From contig CANSKS010000002.1 of NCBI GenBank assembly GCA_947647615.1, positions 47,473 through 111,472 of the forward strand: a stretch of 64,000 nt of DNA. The letters run 5' to 3'. Below, piece after piece: positions 8,694-18,900 of the stretch; position 1 is the stretch's first letter, and each line of letters begins with the position of its first letter. A program made the position numbers and the translations under genes. A model generated the notes under the pieces. That model saw nothing but the letters and a program-made list of their open reading frames with translations. It was not told the origin of the DNA and did not search any database. The DNA comes from an uncultured Neglectibacter sp. GTDB taxonomy: Bacteria; Bacillota; Clostridia; Oscillospirales; Acutalibacteraceae.

Positions 8694-9624
8694 GAGAAGC
8701 TCCTTTCGACGCCTGTTTTTCTTTTAGCCAGTGATAAATGTCTTCGAATACCTGGCTCCGGTTCGATTCATTTAAAAGCTCGTGGCGTTTGCCTTCGTAA
8801 AGCTTTAGGGAAACATCCTGGCAGCCGGCCGCTTTTAAGGCCTCCGCCACCTGGCGGGGGCCTTTTCCGTAGGCCCCCACCGGGTCGGCGTCCCCGGCCA
8901 GCAGGAAAATGGGCAGCTCCTTCGGGACTTTGCGGGCCCATTGAGGACTGCTGATTTCTTCCAAGCCGGAAAACAGGTCGTAAAACCCGCCGGCAGTAAA
9001 GGGGAAGCCGCAAAACTCGTCTTCCTGGTAGGCTACGCAGACGTCTTCTACCGTGGACAGCCAGGCAAAGTGGTTGACGGGATTTTTTATTTTCTTATTG
9101 TAGCTGCCAAAGGCCAGAAGGTCCAGGAGACGCCCCTTCGACTGGGGGCCCAGAACCTTTTTTTGCAGGGCCGCCAGCGTTTTCCCCACCTTGACCCCCG
9201 GGTTTTTCCCCATGGTACCGCAAAGGATGCAGCCGGAAAGGCGCTCCCCGTAGCGGGTGAGGAAAGACCGGGAAAGGAAGGAACCCATGCTGTGGCCCAT
9301 GAGGAACAGGGGAAGGGAGGGGTATTCCGCCGAAACCTCATCGAGAAGGGCTTTAATGTCCTTTACCACAAATTCCCAGCCCTGGTCCTGGGCAAAATGC
9401 CCCTTCACCTGGGCGGACTTTCCGTGACCGGCGTGATCGTTCATACAGACCAGGAAGCCCCGCTCCGCCAGGTAAGAGCCGAAGGCGTCATACCGGCCGC
9501 TGTGCTCGGCCATGCCATGGGCCACGACCAAAATCGCCTGGGGCTGCTCCTCTCGCCAAAGCCGGGAGAAAATTTTTCCCTGACCGCTGGAGGCCGGACG
9601 GGTCCATTCTTTTTTCACGACCAT
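8668..9624 (-). CDS. Alpha/beta hydrolase, monoacylglycerol-lipase type
   Basis: 318 residues. The Hydrolase_4 (lysophospholipase/monoacylglycerol lipase) pattern is clear: VAHGMAEHSGRYDAFGSYLAERG, MNDHAGHGKS, the nucleophile elbow GHSMGSFLSR (Ser), AGDADPVGAYG carrying the acid, and a late His in YEGKRHELLNE. I chose the ATG at 9624 because AGGAG sits eight bases upstream; the GTG at 9633 would overlap that site. Cytoplasmic, with no signal peptide. It is the third gene of the HAD-Eis-hydrolase-GNAT operon. The physiological ester is unknown. Confidence 0.9.
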   Translation of the reverse strand: MVVKKEWTRPASSGQGKIFSRLWREEQPQAILVVAHGMAEHSGRYDAFGSYLAERGFLVCMNDHAGHGKSAQVKGHFAQDQGWEFVVKDIKALLDEVSAEYPSLPLFLMGHSMGSFLSRSFLTRYGERLSGCILCGTMGKNPGVKVGKTLAALQKKVLGPQSKGRLLDLLAFGSYNKKIKNPVNHFAWLSTVEDVCVAYQEDEFCGFPFTAGGFYDLFSGLEEISSPQWARKVPKELPIFLLAGDADPVGAYGKGPRQVAEALKAAGCQDVSLKLYEGKRHELLNESNRSQVFEDIYHWLKEKQASKGASHGTSGNGK

Positions 9625-9649
9625 GAATTCCACTCCTTTCCGGATTTCC

Positions 9650-10858
9650 TTAGAACAAATTCAGACACCAGAAGGGCTTCCGGTAAAAGACATTCCGGAA
9701 GGGGGCGCTGCTGTTGTGCAGGGTTACCTGAGGCATCCAGGGAAGCTCTTCCCCGTCCCGGGCGCCGGAAAGAAGCGCGGAAAGGTCTTGAATGCCCAGA
9801 GTGATGTGGGGGGCTTCCTCGGTTTTTTCTACCTGGTTTTCTTTTCCGGGGGCGAAGCTCAGCTTCCAAACGCCCCGGTTTTGTTCCAACATGGGATCGC
9901 TTACTTCCAGGATCAAGGTTCCTTCGCCTTGGCAGCGACAGCAGGAAAGGACCTTTTCCAGGTGGACGATCCGCACCATGCCGTTGGGGAAGGCGCGGCA
10001 CTGACTTTGGGTCATTTCCGGCAGCAGGGAAAGGATGTTCAGGGTGCCGGGCACCGTAAAGCGGATGGAGCGGTAGTAGGCAGGAAAGGCGTTTTTCACA
10101 AAGCGGAAAAGGGCCTGCAGGGAACGAGCGTCGGAAAAGAGCAGGTTGTTGCGCATTGGGAACTCCAGGGTGCAGTCTAAAATTTCATCCTTTCCGTGGC
10201 AGATCAGAAAAGAGCGGGGAGCTCCCGTTTCGTCCCGCCAAAGGAAGATGTACCGCCGTTGGGCCATGATGTTTTCCTTTAACCCGGCATCGTATTCGGT
10301 GCGCAGGCAGGAAAAATTGAGATGTTCGGTGTAGTTTTCATAAACCTCCAGCAGGGGGGAAAGGTCGTCTTCGGAAAACAGCTCCTCTACTGTGCCCCCC
10401 ACATCCGGCAAATTTAGGGAGGCAATGGGCACAGTCCAGGTTTGCAAAAGCCCGCCGTTTTCATAGCCGAACTGTCGGTAAAAGGCCGTACTGAAAGGAT
10501 AGAGGAAAGAAAAGCCGTAGCCGTTTTCATACATGCTTTCCAAAGCCTTTTGCATACAGGCCCGCACGCCTCCCTGGCGGCGGTAAGGAGGCAGGGTAGC
10601 CACGCCCCCTACGCCGCCCATGGGCAAAACAGAACCGTCAAACCTCGCCTGGTAGGTGGAGACGTCAAAGGAGCTGTAAAGGGTACTGCCGTCGTCGGAA
10701 TAGGCGCCCCAGGTTTCTGTGGGAGGGCCCTTTTGAGGCTCTTCCGGTTTTTTCAGCGCTTCCCGTTCTTTTTCCGGGTCGAAGAACCCCTGGAAGGCCA
10801 CGGCAGCAGCCCGGTTGGCGTAAAAGCGTTCTTGCCGGTCTAATTTTTTTACTTGCAT
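9650..10858 (-). CDS. Eis-like GNAT acetyltransferase with C-terminal SCP2-type domain
   Basis: 402 residues, the length and layout of the Eis (enhanced intracellular survival) family: an N-terminal GNAT (GGVGGVATLPPYRRQGGVRACMQKAL near residues 75-100), a second degenerate GNAT and a sterol-carrier-like C-terminal domain. Mycobacterial Eis acetylates aminoglycosides at several amines, but Firmicutes members are widespread and mostly untested, so resistance should not be assumed. It lies between the HAD gene (32-base gap) and the hydrolase (25-base gap) and is probably in one operon with them. Confidence 0.85.
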   Translation of the reverse strand: MQVKKLDRQERFYANRAAAVAFQGFFDPEKEREALKKPEEPQKGPPTETWGAYSDDGSTLYSSFDVSTYQARFDGSVLPMGGVGGVATLPPYRRQGGVRACMQKALESMYENGYGFSFLYPFSTAFYRQFGYENGGLLQTWTVPIASLNLPDVGGTVEELFSEDDLSPLLEVYENYTEHLNFSCLRTEYDAGLKENIMAQRRYIFLWRDETGAPRSFLICHGKDEILDCTLEFPMRNNLLFSDARSLQALFRFVKNAFPAYYRSIRFTVPGTLNILSLLPEMTQSQCRAFPNGMVRIVHLEKVLSCCRCQGEGTLILEVSDPMLEQNRGVWKLSFAPGKENQVEKTEEAPHITLGIQDLSALLSGARDGEELPWMPQVTLHNSSAPFRNVFYRKPFWCLNLF

Positions 10859-10890
10859 TTTTTATCCCTGCCTTTTTTCAAATTCTTATT

Positions 10891-11568
10891 TTAAAGTTCG
10901 GAAGTGGCCACAGCCAGCAGCTCCCCGGCGTTTTTCACCAGGTATTTCGCCCCATTTTCCAAAAGCTCCTCCTTGGAGCGGAACCCCCAGAGCACGCCGC
11001 AGGGGTCCATGCCCCCGTTGAGCCCTGTTTGCATGTCCACCCCGCTGTCGCCCACATACAAAATTTCCCGGGGAGAAAGCCGGAACCCGGCGGCCATGTC
11101 CAGCACCGCCTGGGGGTTTGGCTTTTTCGGCACATCGGGCAGCTGGCCCTGGACCCTGTGGAACAGGCCGCCGTAAAGCTTTTCCACGATAAACCGGGTC
11201 ATATTGTCCGGCTTATTGGAAAGCACTCCCAACATAAAACCCATTTCCTTCAATTGGGAAATCAGCTGGGGGAGGCCGTCGTAAGCTGTTACCAGCTTCA
11301 TGGGGTCGCTTTCGTAGAGCCTGTCATATTCCCGGCGGAAGGCCAAAAGCTCTTCCGGGGAAAGGCTTGCCCCTACAGCGGAAAGCATGCGCTGCATGAG
11401 CACGTCGGCCCCATTGCCCACCAGAGTCCGGTAATTTTCCGGCGCAATGGTGGAAAAGCCAAAAGCCTTTAGGGCAGTGTTTCCAAAATGTGCAATAGAA
11501 TATAAAGTGTTGGCCAGGGTGCCGTCCAAGTCGAAAATACAAGCCCGGTAGCCTAAGTGTTTTTCCAT
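10891..11568 (-). CDS. HAD-superfamily hydrolase, phosphoglycolate-phosphatase type
   Basis: 225 residues from ATG 11568. Motif I is IFDLDGTLANT, motif II LGVLSNKP, motif III a Lys in DVPKKPNP, and motif IV ILYVGDSGVDMQTG, with a helical cap between I and II. The family hydrolyses small phosphoesters such as 2-phosphoglycolate or nucleotide monophosphates. The open frame extends upstream to 11682, but the promoter at 11609-11637 places the mRNA start near 11602, so only the ATG at 11568 is available. First gene of the HAD-Eis-hydrolase-GNAT operon. Confidence 0.88.
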   Translation of the reverse strand: MEKHLGYRACIFDLDGTLANTLYSIAHFGNTALKAFGFSTIAPENYRTLVGNGADVLMQRMLSAVGASLSPEELLAFRREYDRLYESDPMKLVTAYDGLPQLISQLKEMGFMLGVLSNKPDNMTRFIVEKLYGGLFHRVQGQLPDVPKKPNPQAVLDMAAGFRLSPREILYVGDSGVDMQTGLNGGMDPCGVLWGFRSKEELLENGAKYLVKNAGELLAVATSEL

Positions 11569-11608
11569 AAAGCAGGCCGCCTCTTTCTTTACAAAATAAA
11601 TTAAGCCC

Positions 11609-11637
11609 ATTATAAGGGGTATTGCCAAAAACCGCAA
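11609..11637 (-). promoter_or_regulatory. Promoter of the HAD-Eis-hydrolase-GNAT operon
   Basis: Minus strand TTGCGG (11637-11632), 17-base spacer, TATAAT (11614-11609). Back-to-back with the malic enzyme promoter only 10 bases away. Confidence 0.78.
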
Positions 11638-11647
11638 GTGCGGAATC

Positions 11648-11676
11648 TTGATTAAAGAAAGTAGTGGTGCTATAAT
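11648..11676 (+). promoter_or_regulatory. Promoter of the malic enzyme operon (extended -10)
   Basis: TTGATT (11648-11653), 17-base spacer, TATAAT (11671-11676) preceded by TGC, an extended -10 element. The leader to the TTG start is about 75 bases. Confidence 0.82.
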
Positions 11677-11757
11677 CGGCATGGTAAATTCCCTCCGGCC
11701 GGTAAAACCTGGGGGGAGTTTGAGAAAAGAGATAAGACAAAAAAGGAGGCCGCGGTT

Positions 11758-12960
11758 TTGGATTATTCACAAAAAGCGTTACAAATGCACAGGCAGTGGC
11801 AGGGGAAAATTCGGGTGAATACGGTTTGCCCTTTGGGAAATAAAGACGACCTTTCCGTGGCCTATACCCCCGGGGTGGCCGCGCCCTGCTTGGAGATTGC
11901 GAAGGACACAGAAAAATCCTATGACTATACCCGCCGGGGGAACCTGGTGGCGGTGGTGACCGACGGCACTGCCGTGCTGGGGCTGGGAGATATTGGCCCA
12001 GAGGCCGGTATGCCTGTGATGGAAGGAAAATGCGCCCTGTTCCAGGCCTTTGCCGGAATTGATGCGTTCCCCCTTTGCATCCGTTCGAAAGAGGTGGACG
12101 AGATTGTCCGCACCGTGGAGCTTTTGGCAGGCTCCTTCGGCGGCATCAATCTGGAAGACATCGCTGCCCCCCGCTGCTTTGAAATAGAGCGCAAGCTCAA
12201 GGAGCGGCTGGATATCCCGGTATTTCACGACGACCAGCATGGTACCGCGGTGGTGACGGTGTCCGCCATGCTCAACGCCCTGAAGGTGGTGGGGAAGGAG
12301 CTTTCCCAGGTTTCCGCGGTGGTGAACGGCGCCGGGGCGGCCGGGACGGCCTGCACTCGCCTGTTGATGGCCCTGGGCCTTAGGGACGTGGTGGTTTGCG
12401 ACAAGGCGGGGGCGTTGTATGAGGGAATGCCAGGGTTGACAGAGGCCCAGGCAGAACTGGCGAAGGCCACGAACCGTGAAAAAAAACAGGGAACCCTGGC
12501 CCAGGTGATTGGGGGGGCCGATGTGTTCCTGGGCTTTTCCGCCCCCAACTGCTTGACCGGCGAGATGGTGAAGGCCATGGGGAAGGACCCGGTGATATTT
12601 GCCTGCGCCAACCCCACCCCGGAGATCTTCCCGGAGGAGGCCTTGGCCGCAGGGGCCAGGGTAGTGGGAACCGGCCGTTCCGATTACCCCAACCAGATCA
12701 ACAACGTGCTGGCCTTTCCCGGCATTTTTAGAGGCGCCTTAGATGTGAGGGCAAGAGAGATCAACGACGAGATGAAAGTGGCTGCGGCAAAGGCCATTGC
12801 CGGCCTGATTCCGGAAGAGGAGCTGCGGGAAGATCACATTATCCCCTCGGCTTTTTGCAAGGACGTAGTGCCCGCCGTAGCCAAAGCGGTGGCGGAAGCC
12901 GCCCAAAAGACAGGGATGGCCAGAAGAAACGCGGCATCCAGGGAGGAGTCATTAACATGA
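11758..12960 (+). CDS. NAD(P)-dependent malic enzyme (malate to pyruvate, decarboxylating)
   Basis: 400 residues, the short bacterial malic enzyme. The malic domain shows [17 protein letters not shown] and [11 protein letters not shown], with the metal and substrate segment [12 protein letters not shown]. The NAD-binding domain shows [16 protein letters not shown], and a later [12 protein letters not shown]. The start is TTG at 11758 with AGGAGG eight bases upstream, a good fit in spite of the rare codon. The stop codon overlaps the ATG of an ECF transporter S component (ATGA), so the two are translationally coupled. The cofactor (NAD or NADP) is not obvious from sequence. Confidence 0.93.
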   Translation: MDYSQKALQMHRQWQGKIRVNTVCPLGNKDDLSVAYTPGVAAPCLEIAKDTEKSYDYTRRGNLVAVVTDGTAVLGLGDIGPEAGMPVMEGKCALFQAFAGIDAFPLCIRSKEVDEIVRTVELLAGSFGGINLEDIAAPRCFEIERKLKERLDIPVFHDDQHGTAVVTVSAMLNALKVVGKELSQVSAVVNGAGAAGTACTRLLMALGLRDVVVCDKAGALYEGMPGLTEAQAELAKATNREKKQGTLAQVIGGADVFLGFSAPNCLTGEMVKAMGKDPVIFACANPTPEIFPEEALAAGARVVGTGRSDYPNQINNVLAFPGIFRGALDVRAREINDEMKVAAAKAIAGLIPEEELREDHIIPSAFCKDVVPAVAKAVAEAAQKTGMARRNAASREESLT

Positions 12961-13550
12961 AAAACGGAACGAGAAATTATGGGTACCCGCCTTTCCGGGG
13001 AGTTTACCCCATTGCCGCGGCGGCTGTGTTCGCGGCCCTGGTTTTTGTGGCCAGTATCATTAGCGTACCGGTACCTGCGGCCTTTGGCATGACCCGCATC
13101 CACCTGGGGAATATTTTCTGTTTGCTTTCCGGGCTGATTTTGGGCCCCGTGGGCGGCGGCCTTGCAGCCGGCGTAGGCTCAGGCCTTTACGACATAATCG
13201 TCTACGGGGAGATCGCTTCCGCCCCCTTTACCATGGTTTTCAAATTCCTGCTGGCCTGTGTGTGCGGGCTGGTGGCCTACAGCGGGAACAGCCGGGGAGA
13301 AAGCCAAAAGAGAAACCTGTTGGGGGCTATTTTGGGAAGCGTGACCTATATGGCCCTGTATTTGGGGAAGAGCTTTTTGGAGGGACTTTTGCTGGGCAGC
13401 CAGCTGGGCACGGTGCTGACTACCCTGCTCACAAAGTTTGTGACCTCCGGGATCAACGCGGGAATTGCTGTGGTGGTGGCGCTGCCTCTTTCTATAGTGC
13501 TGCGCGTGGCCTTGCAAAAAAGCGGTATGGGGGAAAAGCTGTACCTGTAA
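12957..13550 (+). CDS. ECF transporter substrate-binding (S) component
   Basis: 197 residues, almost entirely hydrophobic with five or six membrane spans, starting with the VYPIAAAAVFAALVFVASIIS span. The pattern IHLGNIFCLLSGLILGPVGGGLAAGVGSGLYD is characteristic of ECF S components that capture vitamins and hand them to a shared EcfA/EcfA'/EcfT module. The energising genes are not in this window. The start ATG 12957 has GGAGG nearby and overlaps the malic enzyme stop. The ligand is unknown, and coupling to malic enzyme does not by itself name it. Confidence 0.8.
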   Translation: MKNGTRNYGYPPFRGVYPIAAAAVFAALVFVASIISVPVPAAFGMTRIHLGNIFCLLSGLILGPVGGGLAAGVGSGLYDIIVYGEIASAPFTMVFKFLLACVCGLVAYSGNSRGESQKRNLLGAILGSVTYMALYLGKSFLEGLLLGSQLGTVLTTLLTKFVTSGINAGIAVVVALPLSIVLRVALQKSGMGEKLYL

Positions 13551-13736
13551 ATTTGGCTTCTTTTTCATTTTTTATATTTTTAGAAAGGCGTTCATAAAAA
13601 GGATATTTATTAATCAGAAAAATCTCCAATAGCCGTCACATGTTTTTCACAAATCGGGCCCATAATAAAAGCACAGTAAAGGAAACGGGAAGAAAACAAA
13701 GGACTTCCCCCCGATTTTACGAAAGGAAGACGGTTT

Positions 13737-15206
13737 ATGTATCAGCCTTATGGAAACAATCCTTATCATAACAACAACGAACAGCCTGTAGATCAAAAAC
13801 AGGAAAACCAGACCTCCGGGGCTTACGGCAGTTCTTCTTATACCACGCAAACCTCCCAGGGACAAACCGCCCAGGGCGCTTCTTATTCTCCCAGCACCTG
13901 GAGCCAGGCCCAGCAGCCCAGGCCCTCTTACACCTGGAACACCCAGGGCGCTCAAACTCAGCCCACAGTTTCTTATTACGGAGGGGGCCAACCCCCCCAG
14001 AAGAAGAAAAAGAACGGCGGGAAGACGGCCTTGAAGGTTGTGGCGGCGGCTCTCTGCTGCGCGGTGGTCTCTTTAAGCTCTGTGGGCGTGTTCGCCATGA
14101 TGATCCAAAACGGCATTGTGAACGTACAGAGCACCGGCGATTCCGGCAAGGCGGCCATCACTCTTTACAAGAAGGCCGAAAGCGAGACCAACCCGGAAAA
14201 CGTGGTGGTGGCCGGAGCGGATATGACGCCCCAGGAGGTGGCGGAAAAGCTGATCCCCTCCGTGGTGTGCATCCAGAATTACCAGATCAGCCGGCAACAG
14301 CAGCAGGGCTTTTTCCTGGGCGGCTATATGGAAGATAATTCCCAGTCCGCCCAGCCCACTCCCAGCGGCGAGGGTTCTGGTATTGTCTTGACGGAAGACG
14401 GCTACATTGTCACCAACCAGCATGTGATAGACGGGGCCACCAGTTTAAAGGTGATCACCTCCGACGGCATGACCTATGAGGCCGAGTTGGTGGGGGAAGA
14501 CACCCAAACCGATTTGGCGGTCATCAAGGTGAACACGGAAGATAAGCTTACCCCGGCAAGCTTCGGCTCTTCGGAGGACCTGCGGGTGGCGGATGAGGTG
14601 ATGGCCATTGGCAACCCCGGCGGCCTGCAGCTGAGCTCCAGCGTGACCATTGGCTACGTTTCGGCCCTAAACCGCCAGGTGACCAACAGTGAAACCGGCT
14701 TTACCGTAGAGTGCATTCAAACCGATGCGGCCATTAACCCCGGCAATTCCGGCGGCGCTTTGGTAGACAGGAACGGCTATGTGGTGGGGATCAATTCCTC
14801 CAAAATCGTTTCTACCAGCTATGAAGGCTTGGGCTTCGCCATTCCTTCCGACACGGTACAGCCTATTGTTTCCGACCTGATCGAATATGGCTATGTAAAA
14901 GACAGGGCTATGCTGGGCGTTACCGGGTTATATATAGACCGCCTCACCGCCAGCTTTTACGGCCTTTCCCAGGGCTGGTGCATTGAAAAGGCCACCAGCG
15001 CCAACGCTCAAAAGGCGGGCCTCACCATGTACGATGTGATCACCGCTATCGATGACGTGCAGGTCACCTCTGCCAATACCATCGCCTCTTATATTGCCAA
15101 CAAAAAGCCTGGCGAAACGGTAATGTTGACAGTGGTAAGAGCTTCCTCCGGCCAGACGGAGCAAATCGAACTGGCTCTTTCCGAAAACACCGGAGAATCT
15201 GACTAA
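13737..15206 (+). CDS. htrA: HtrA/DegP-like S1C serine protease with membrane anchor
   Basis: 489 residues. A Gln/Ser/Thr-rich cytoplasmic stretch (1-90) and a Lys cluster lead into one membrane span (about 96-122). An extracellular trypsin-like protease follows with the triad His229 (TNQHVIDG), Asp259 (QTDLAVIKV) and Ser338 (NPGNSGGALVD), then one PDZ domain (about 385-480). This is the Firmicutes HtrA layout for surface protein quality control. The ATG follows GAAAGGAAG. It has no operon partner and ends in a clear terminator at 15251. A CssRS-type stress regulator is not in the window. Confidence 0.93.
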   Translation: MYQPYGNNPYHNNNEQPVDQKQENQTSGAYGSSSYTTQTSQGQTAQGASYSPSTWSQAQQPRPSYTWNTQGAQTQPTVSYYGGGQPPQKKKKNGGKTALKVVAAALCCAVVSLSSVGVFAMMIQNGIVNVQSTGDSGKAAITLYKKAESETNPENVVVAGADMTPQEVAEKLIPSVVCIQNYQISRQQQQGFFLGGYMEDNSQSAQPTPSGEGSGIVLTEDGYIVTNQHVIDGATSLKVITSDGMTYEAELVGEDTQTDLAVIKVNTEDKLTPASFGSSEDLRVADEVMAIGNPGGLQLSSSVTIGYVSALNRQVTNSETGFTVECIQTDAAINPGNSGGALVDRNGYVVGINSSKIVSTSYEGLGFAIPSDTVQPIVSDLIEYGYVKDRAMLGVTGLYIDRLTASFYGLSQGWCIEKATSANAQKAGLTMYDVITAIDDVQVTSANTIASYIANKKPGETVMLTVVRASSGQTEQIELALSENTGESD

Positions 15207-15250
15207 TTTCGAGTACAAGTTTATCTTTTTCATAAAATCTCCTTTTTCAA

Positions 15251-15292
15251 AGCAGAAGAGGCAGGGCATTTGCCCCGCCTCTTCTGCTTTCT
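15251..15292 (+). terminator. Terminator of the HtrA gene
   Basis: Stem AGCAGAAGAGGC / GCCTCTTCTGCT (15251-15288) with an inner GGGC/GCCC pairing and a short loop, followed by TTCTTT. Confidence 0.82.
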
Positions 15293-15300
15293 TTACAGCC

Positions 15301-15748
15301 AGAGTCTCTCTCTTTGCGGTGACTGAGGGGGCAGGTTACTTTCCCCTAGCTTCCCCGTGACGCAAAGGGAAGTTCCTGCCTTTCTTGAAAGCTCCTGCCC
15401 TTTGCGTTTTATTCTTCATTCCTCAAAGGGGCTTCGCCCCTTTTGAACCCCAAAAGCTTCGGATAGCTTACTTTAAATTTTGAGCGCACCCTCTCCGTCA
15501 TGGCTTACTCCCAGGGCTCCCTTGTGTAAAGGGAGCTGTCAGCGAAGCTGACTGAGGGATTGTTTTCCCTGGGCTTTCCTTAAGCTTTCCCATTACGCAA
15601 AAGGGTGATTTCTGCCTTCGCACACCCTCTCCGTCACGGCTTACGCCGTGCCACCTCTCCCTGAAGGGAATGCTTTCCTGCGGAAAGCATAGGGCAAGCT
15701 GCCGCAATAAAATTTGCCAAAGCAGGGCTTGGGGCAGCAGCTTGGAGC
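15301..15748. repeat. Gene-free spacer packed with imperfect direct and inverted repeats
   Basis: No coding sequence is recognisable between the HtrA terminator and the SLH-gene terminator. Two direct copies of CCTCTCCGTCA(T/C)GGCTTAC lie at about 15489 and 15626. Two related segments containing CG-CAAA-GG and TTCCTGCCTT or TTTCTGCCTT lie at about 15350-15383 and 15586-15620. Palindromes include AAAGGGGC/GCCCCTTT (about 15425-15443) and a GGGAGCTGTCAGC-type stem near 15530. This resembles the MITE-like or REP-like palindromic units scattered in Clostridia genomes (inference from general knowledge). It has no transposase. Confidence 0.6.
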
Positions 15749-15792
15749 AAAAAAGGCCAAAGGCCACCGGGTCGTTAGCGGTGGCCTTTGGC
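15749..15792 (-). terminator. Strong terminator of the SLH/InlB-repeat gene
   Basis: Near-perfect stem GGCCAAAGGCCACC / GGTGGCCTTTGGC (15755-15792) followed on the minus strand by TTTTTT (15754-15749). It lies about 190 bases past the stop codon, within the repeat-rich spacer. The region 15793-15979 between it and the stop holds nothing else I can name. Confidence 0.78.
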
Positions 15793-15979
15793 TCCCCTTG
15801 GGCCGTGTTCGGTAAAACATCGGTAAGGAGATCACTTTTGTTTTTTTACGTGCCCTTGGGGAATGAGGAAGAATCTAGGGGAAACGCCAGCGGCAGGTTT
15901 CACCCCGCCGGGCGGTTCCGGCAATCATAAATTTTTTAGAAACGGCAAGCTTCTGAGAATCTCAACTTTTAAGAATCGT

Positions 15980-18900
15980 TCAGGTTCCCGACGACGCATG
16001 AACAAATTCCACCTTAAAGGTAGTGTAGCTCATGGTGCCATCCGCCTTAGTCCAGCGATAAATGACCTGCCAGCTTTTTGCAGGAGTGATCAGTTGGAAG
16101 TCATCGCCATCTTTATTCACTGTAGCGAAGCCAAACCACTGCCCAATGGTTTTGATCTTTCCGTCTCCCTCTGTGACGTCAATGCCCTTCGCGTTCAGGG
16201 AGTCTTTTGTCACAGCACATTTCGCGCGCCAGGTAAGGCCGTTATCGGTGCTTCCGGTAAAGAAGCAAGTGCTGTCGATGTCGTTGGGAACATTGGAATT
16301 GACACGGATATATAGCCTGTCTTCGTGGTTCAAGGCGGCTTTCTCAGCTTCAGTTAATGCCTCATACTTTTCTTTGACATTTTCCGGAATCGTAATTGTC
16401 AAAGTCCCATTTTCTGCCTTAGCCGTAATTTCCAATTTTCCGGCTACACCGGTTACAGACGCATTCACTCCTTCTGTGGCAGGAATGGCTTTTGTCCACT
16501 TTGCGGTGACTTCGGTATTCGCGGTGATTTTTGTTTCGGCAGTAAATAATGTGTCATTGACATACCAGCCTAAAAATCCCTTGCCTGCGGCGGAGGGGAT
16601 GTCTTCGGGCAGCGTGACCGTCTCGTTGTACTTGGCGGTTACTTCCTGGATTACCGTATCTGCTTTAAAAGTGACCTTGTAAGTCGCGGCCTCCCACACA
16701 GCATAAAGGGTAATTGTCTTGTTGCTTGCCTTTGCGATCAAGTCCGCTGCCGGCATGGAAGCTCCGGCGGCGTAGTCCGGTGTGGTGGCATCAGACTTAA
16801 AGGCCCAGCCTTTGAAGGTGTGACCGGCCTTCGTCATGCCGTTGTCCCCAGCGGCGGTGAGATTGGGACTTTCTACGGTAACTTTTGTTCCGGTAGGAGC
16901 TGTGCCGGTACTCCCATTTGCGTTATAAGTCAGGGTGTATTCGGTAGCAGTCCATTTGGCGGTAATTGTGGTGTCTGCCGTGATTGCGGTCTCACCTTCA
17001 ACTTTTGTATCTCCATTATACCAGCCGCCAAAAGTATATCCCGCTTTTTCAGGAGCTGCGGGGGGCGTGACTTTTTCGTTCTTGCCAACCTTGTATTGTG
17101 CTACAGTGGTGTCATCACTTTTAAACGTGACGGTATATACCTCATTAACACCTGGTTTCGTATAATCGCAGTTCAAGGTATAATGGGCGTCCTGGTAATC
17201 GAATTCCAAAACAAAAGTATAGGCGCTTCCGGCAAGCCCTAAGGCATCCACAGGATCATTCCCATCCGCGGAATTTTTTGTATTGACGTAGGAAGAGGAA
17301 TACTTGCCGAGGCTGTTGTTCCAGCCTTGATCTCCAAGTGCGACATTAGCACCGTTGGCGGTAAGCTTTGTATTTGTTTTCGCTGCTGTAGCCTCAAAAT
17401 CTGTTTTGTTGTGCACCAACCCAATGAACAGGTAAGGGGTCTCTGCCAGTTGTTCGGCAGTCACATCGTTTTCCGGGTAACCGTAGCTCAGCATTTTTGC
17501 AAGGGACTCCGCATCTTTGCCAATGAACATTTCGGCTTTGGTAATGGGCTGGGCGAATACTGCCTCTACCTTGTAGGTGCCCTCCTCTGCCATTGCGAAG
17601 GTTCTTGTGTTCCCCCCACCTGTCACGGCAACTGCCTTTTCCCCGTTCTTAACCGTTAAGCTTTTGAGGACATAAGGTAAGGCAGCGCCTTTTTGGGCAT
17701 CGGGGGTGATGGTAAGAGTAACGGTTTCCCCAGCTTCTTCCGCCGAGGTCTTGTCGGCACTTACCGTGCCGCCTGTAAAGGTTCCAATGGAAACCTTATA
17801 ACTAGCCGTGGGTTCGGGAGGCGTCACCGTGCCGCCACCGCCGCCGCCGCTGCCGCCGGAGGAACCGCCGGAGGTGTCGGGAGTTGCGGTATCGGTTTTG
17901 CCCGCGGGGATTTCTTTCCCGTCGCCGGTGACTACCTTATCGGAAGATTTGTTTTCTACCTTGGCCCCGCCGGCGGTCACCTTGGTCCCGGTGGCGCCGC
18001 TGCCTGCCGTTACGGTGCCCACTGTGTTGGAAGCGCCGCTTACGGTGGTCTTGCTGGCGTTGGTGGTCACGTTCTCCACCTTGGCGCCTTCTGTGGTGGT
18101 CACGTTGGCTCCGCTGCCTGTGCTCTCCACATCCACCTTTTTCACTGTACCGGAAACAGATACCTTATTGTTTGCTCCCGCCACTTCCACATTGGTCACG
18201 GCGCCGCTCTGGCTCACGGTGACTGTGGCGTTCTGGGCTTCTTTTTCGGTGCTCACCGTGCCGGCCTTACCGGCCACCTCCGCGGTGGTGCGGGAAGCCG
18301 CCATGCTCACAGTATCGGCGCTGGCCGTTTGGCCCACCGTCACCTTGGAGCCTTCCCCTTCCAGCACCACGTCGGAAGCCTTTGTGGTGCCCGAAAGGGC
18401 CACGGTAGCGTTCTTTCCCTTGGGGGCCACCAGAACGTTCTCTTCCACCTCCGCGTTCTGGAAGGTCACGGCGGCGCTGCCCGCCACGATCACCAGGCCC
18501 TCTACCTTACCGGTGATGGTCTGGTTTCCTGTCACATAATGGCTTATCATGTTATCGGCCATTTGGGCTACTGACGCGCGGTTGATGTTGTTCTGCGGGG
18601 CGAAGTTGTTGTTGCCCACGCCGTTGATCATGCCCTTGGACGCCAAAGCCGCCACCGCGCCCTTGGCCCAGCTCTGTACCTTGCCGGCATCGGCGAAGGG
18701 GATATTCTGGTAGGCGCCAGTATCGATATGAAAGGCCCGGCACAGCATGACTGCCGCTTCCTGCCGGGTGATGGGCTTGTTGGGGTTGGCGTTGCCGTTG
18801 TCGTCGCCCAAAATGACCCCGGCGGCCTTCAGCTTCAAAATGGCGTCGGCAAACCAGGCGTCTCCCTTCACATCCGGGAAGGTGTTGGGGGCCTTTTCCG

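Noticed and set aside
15301..15748. CRISPR array
   Set aside because: Repeat spacing is irregular, units are imperfect and there are too few copies; no cas gene is present.
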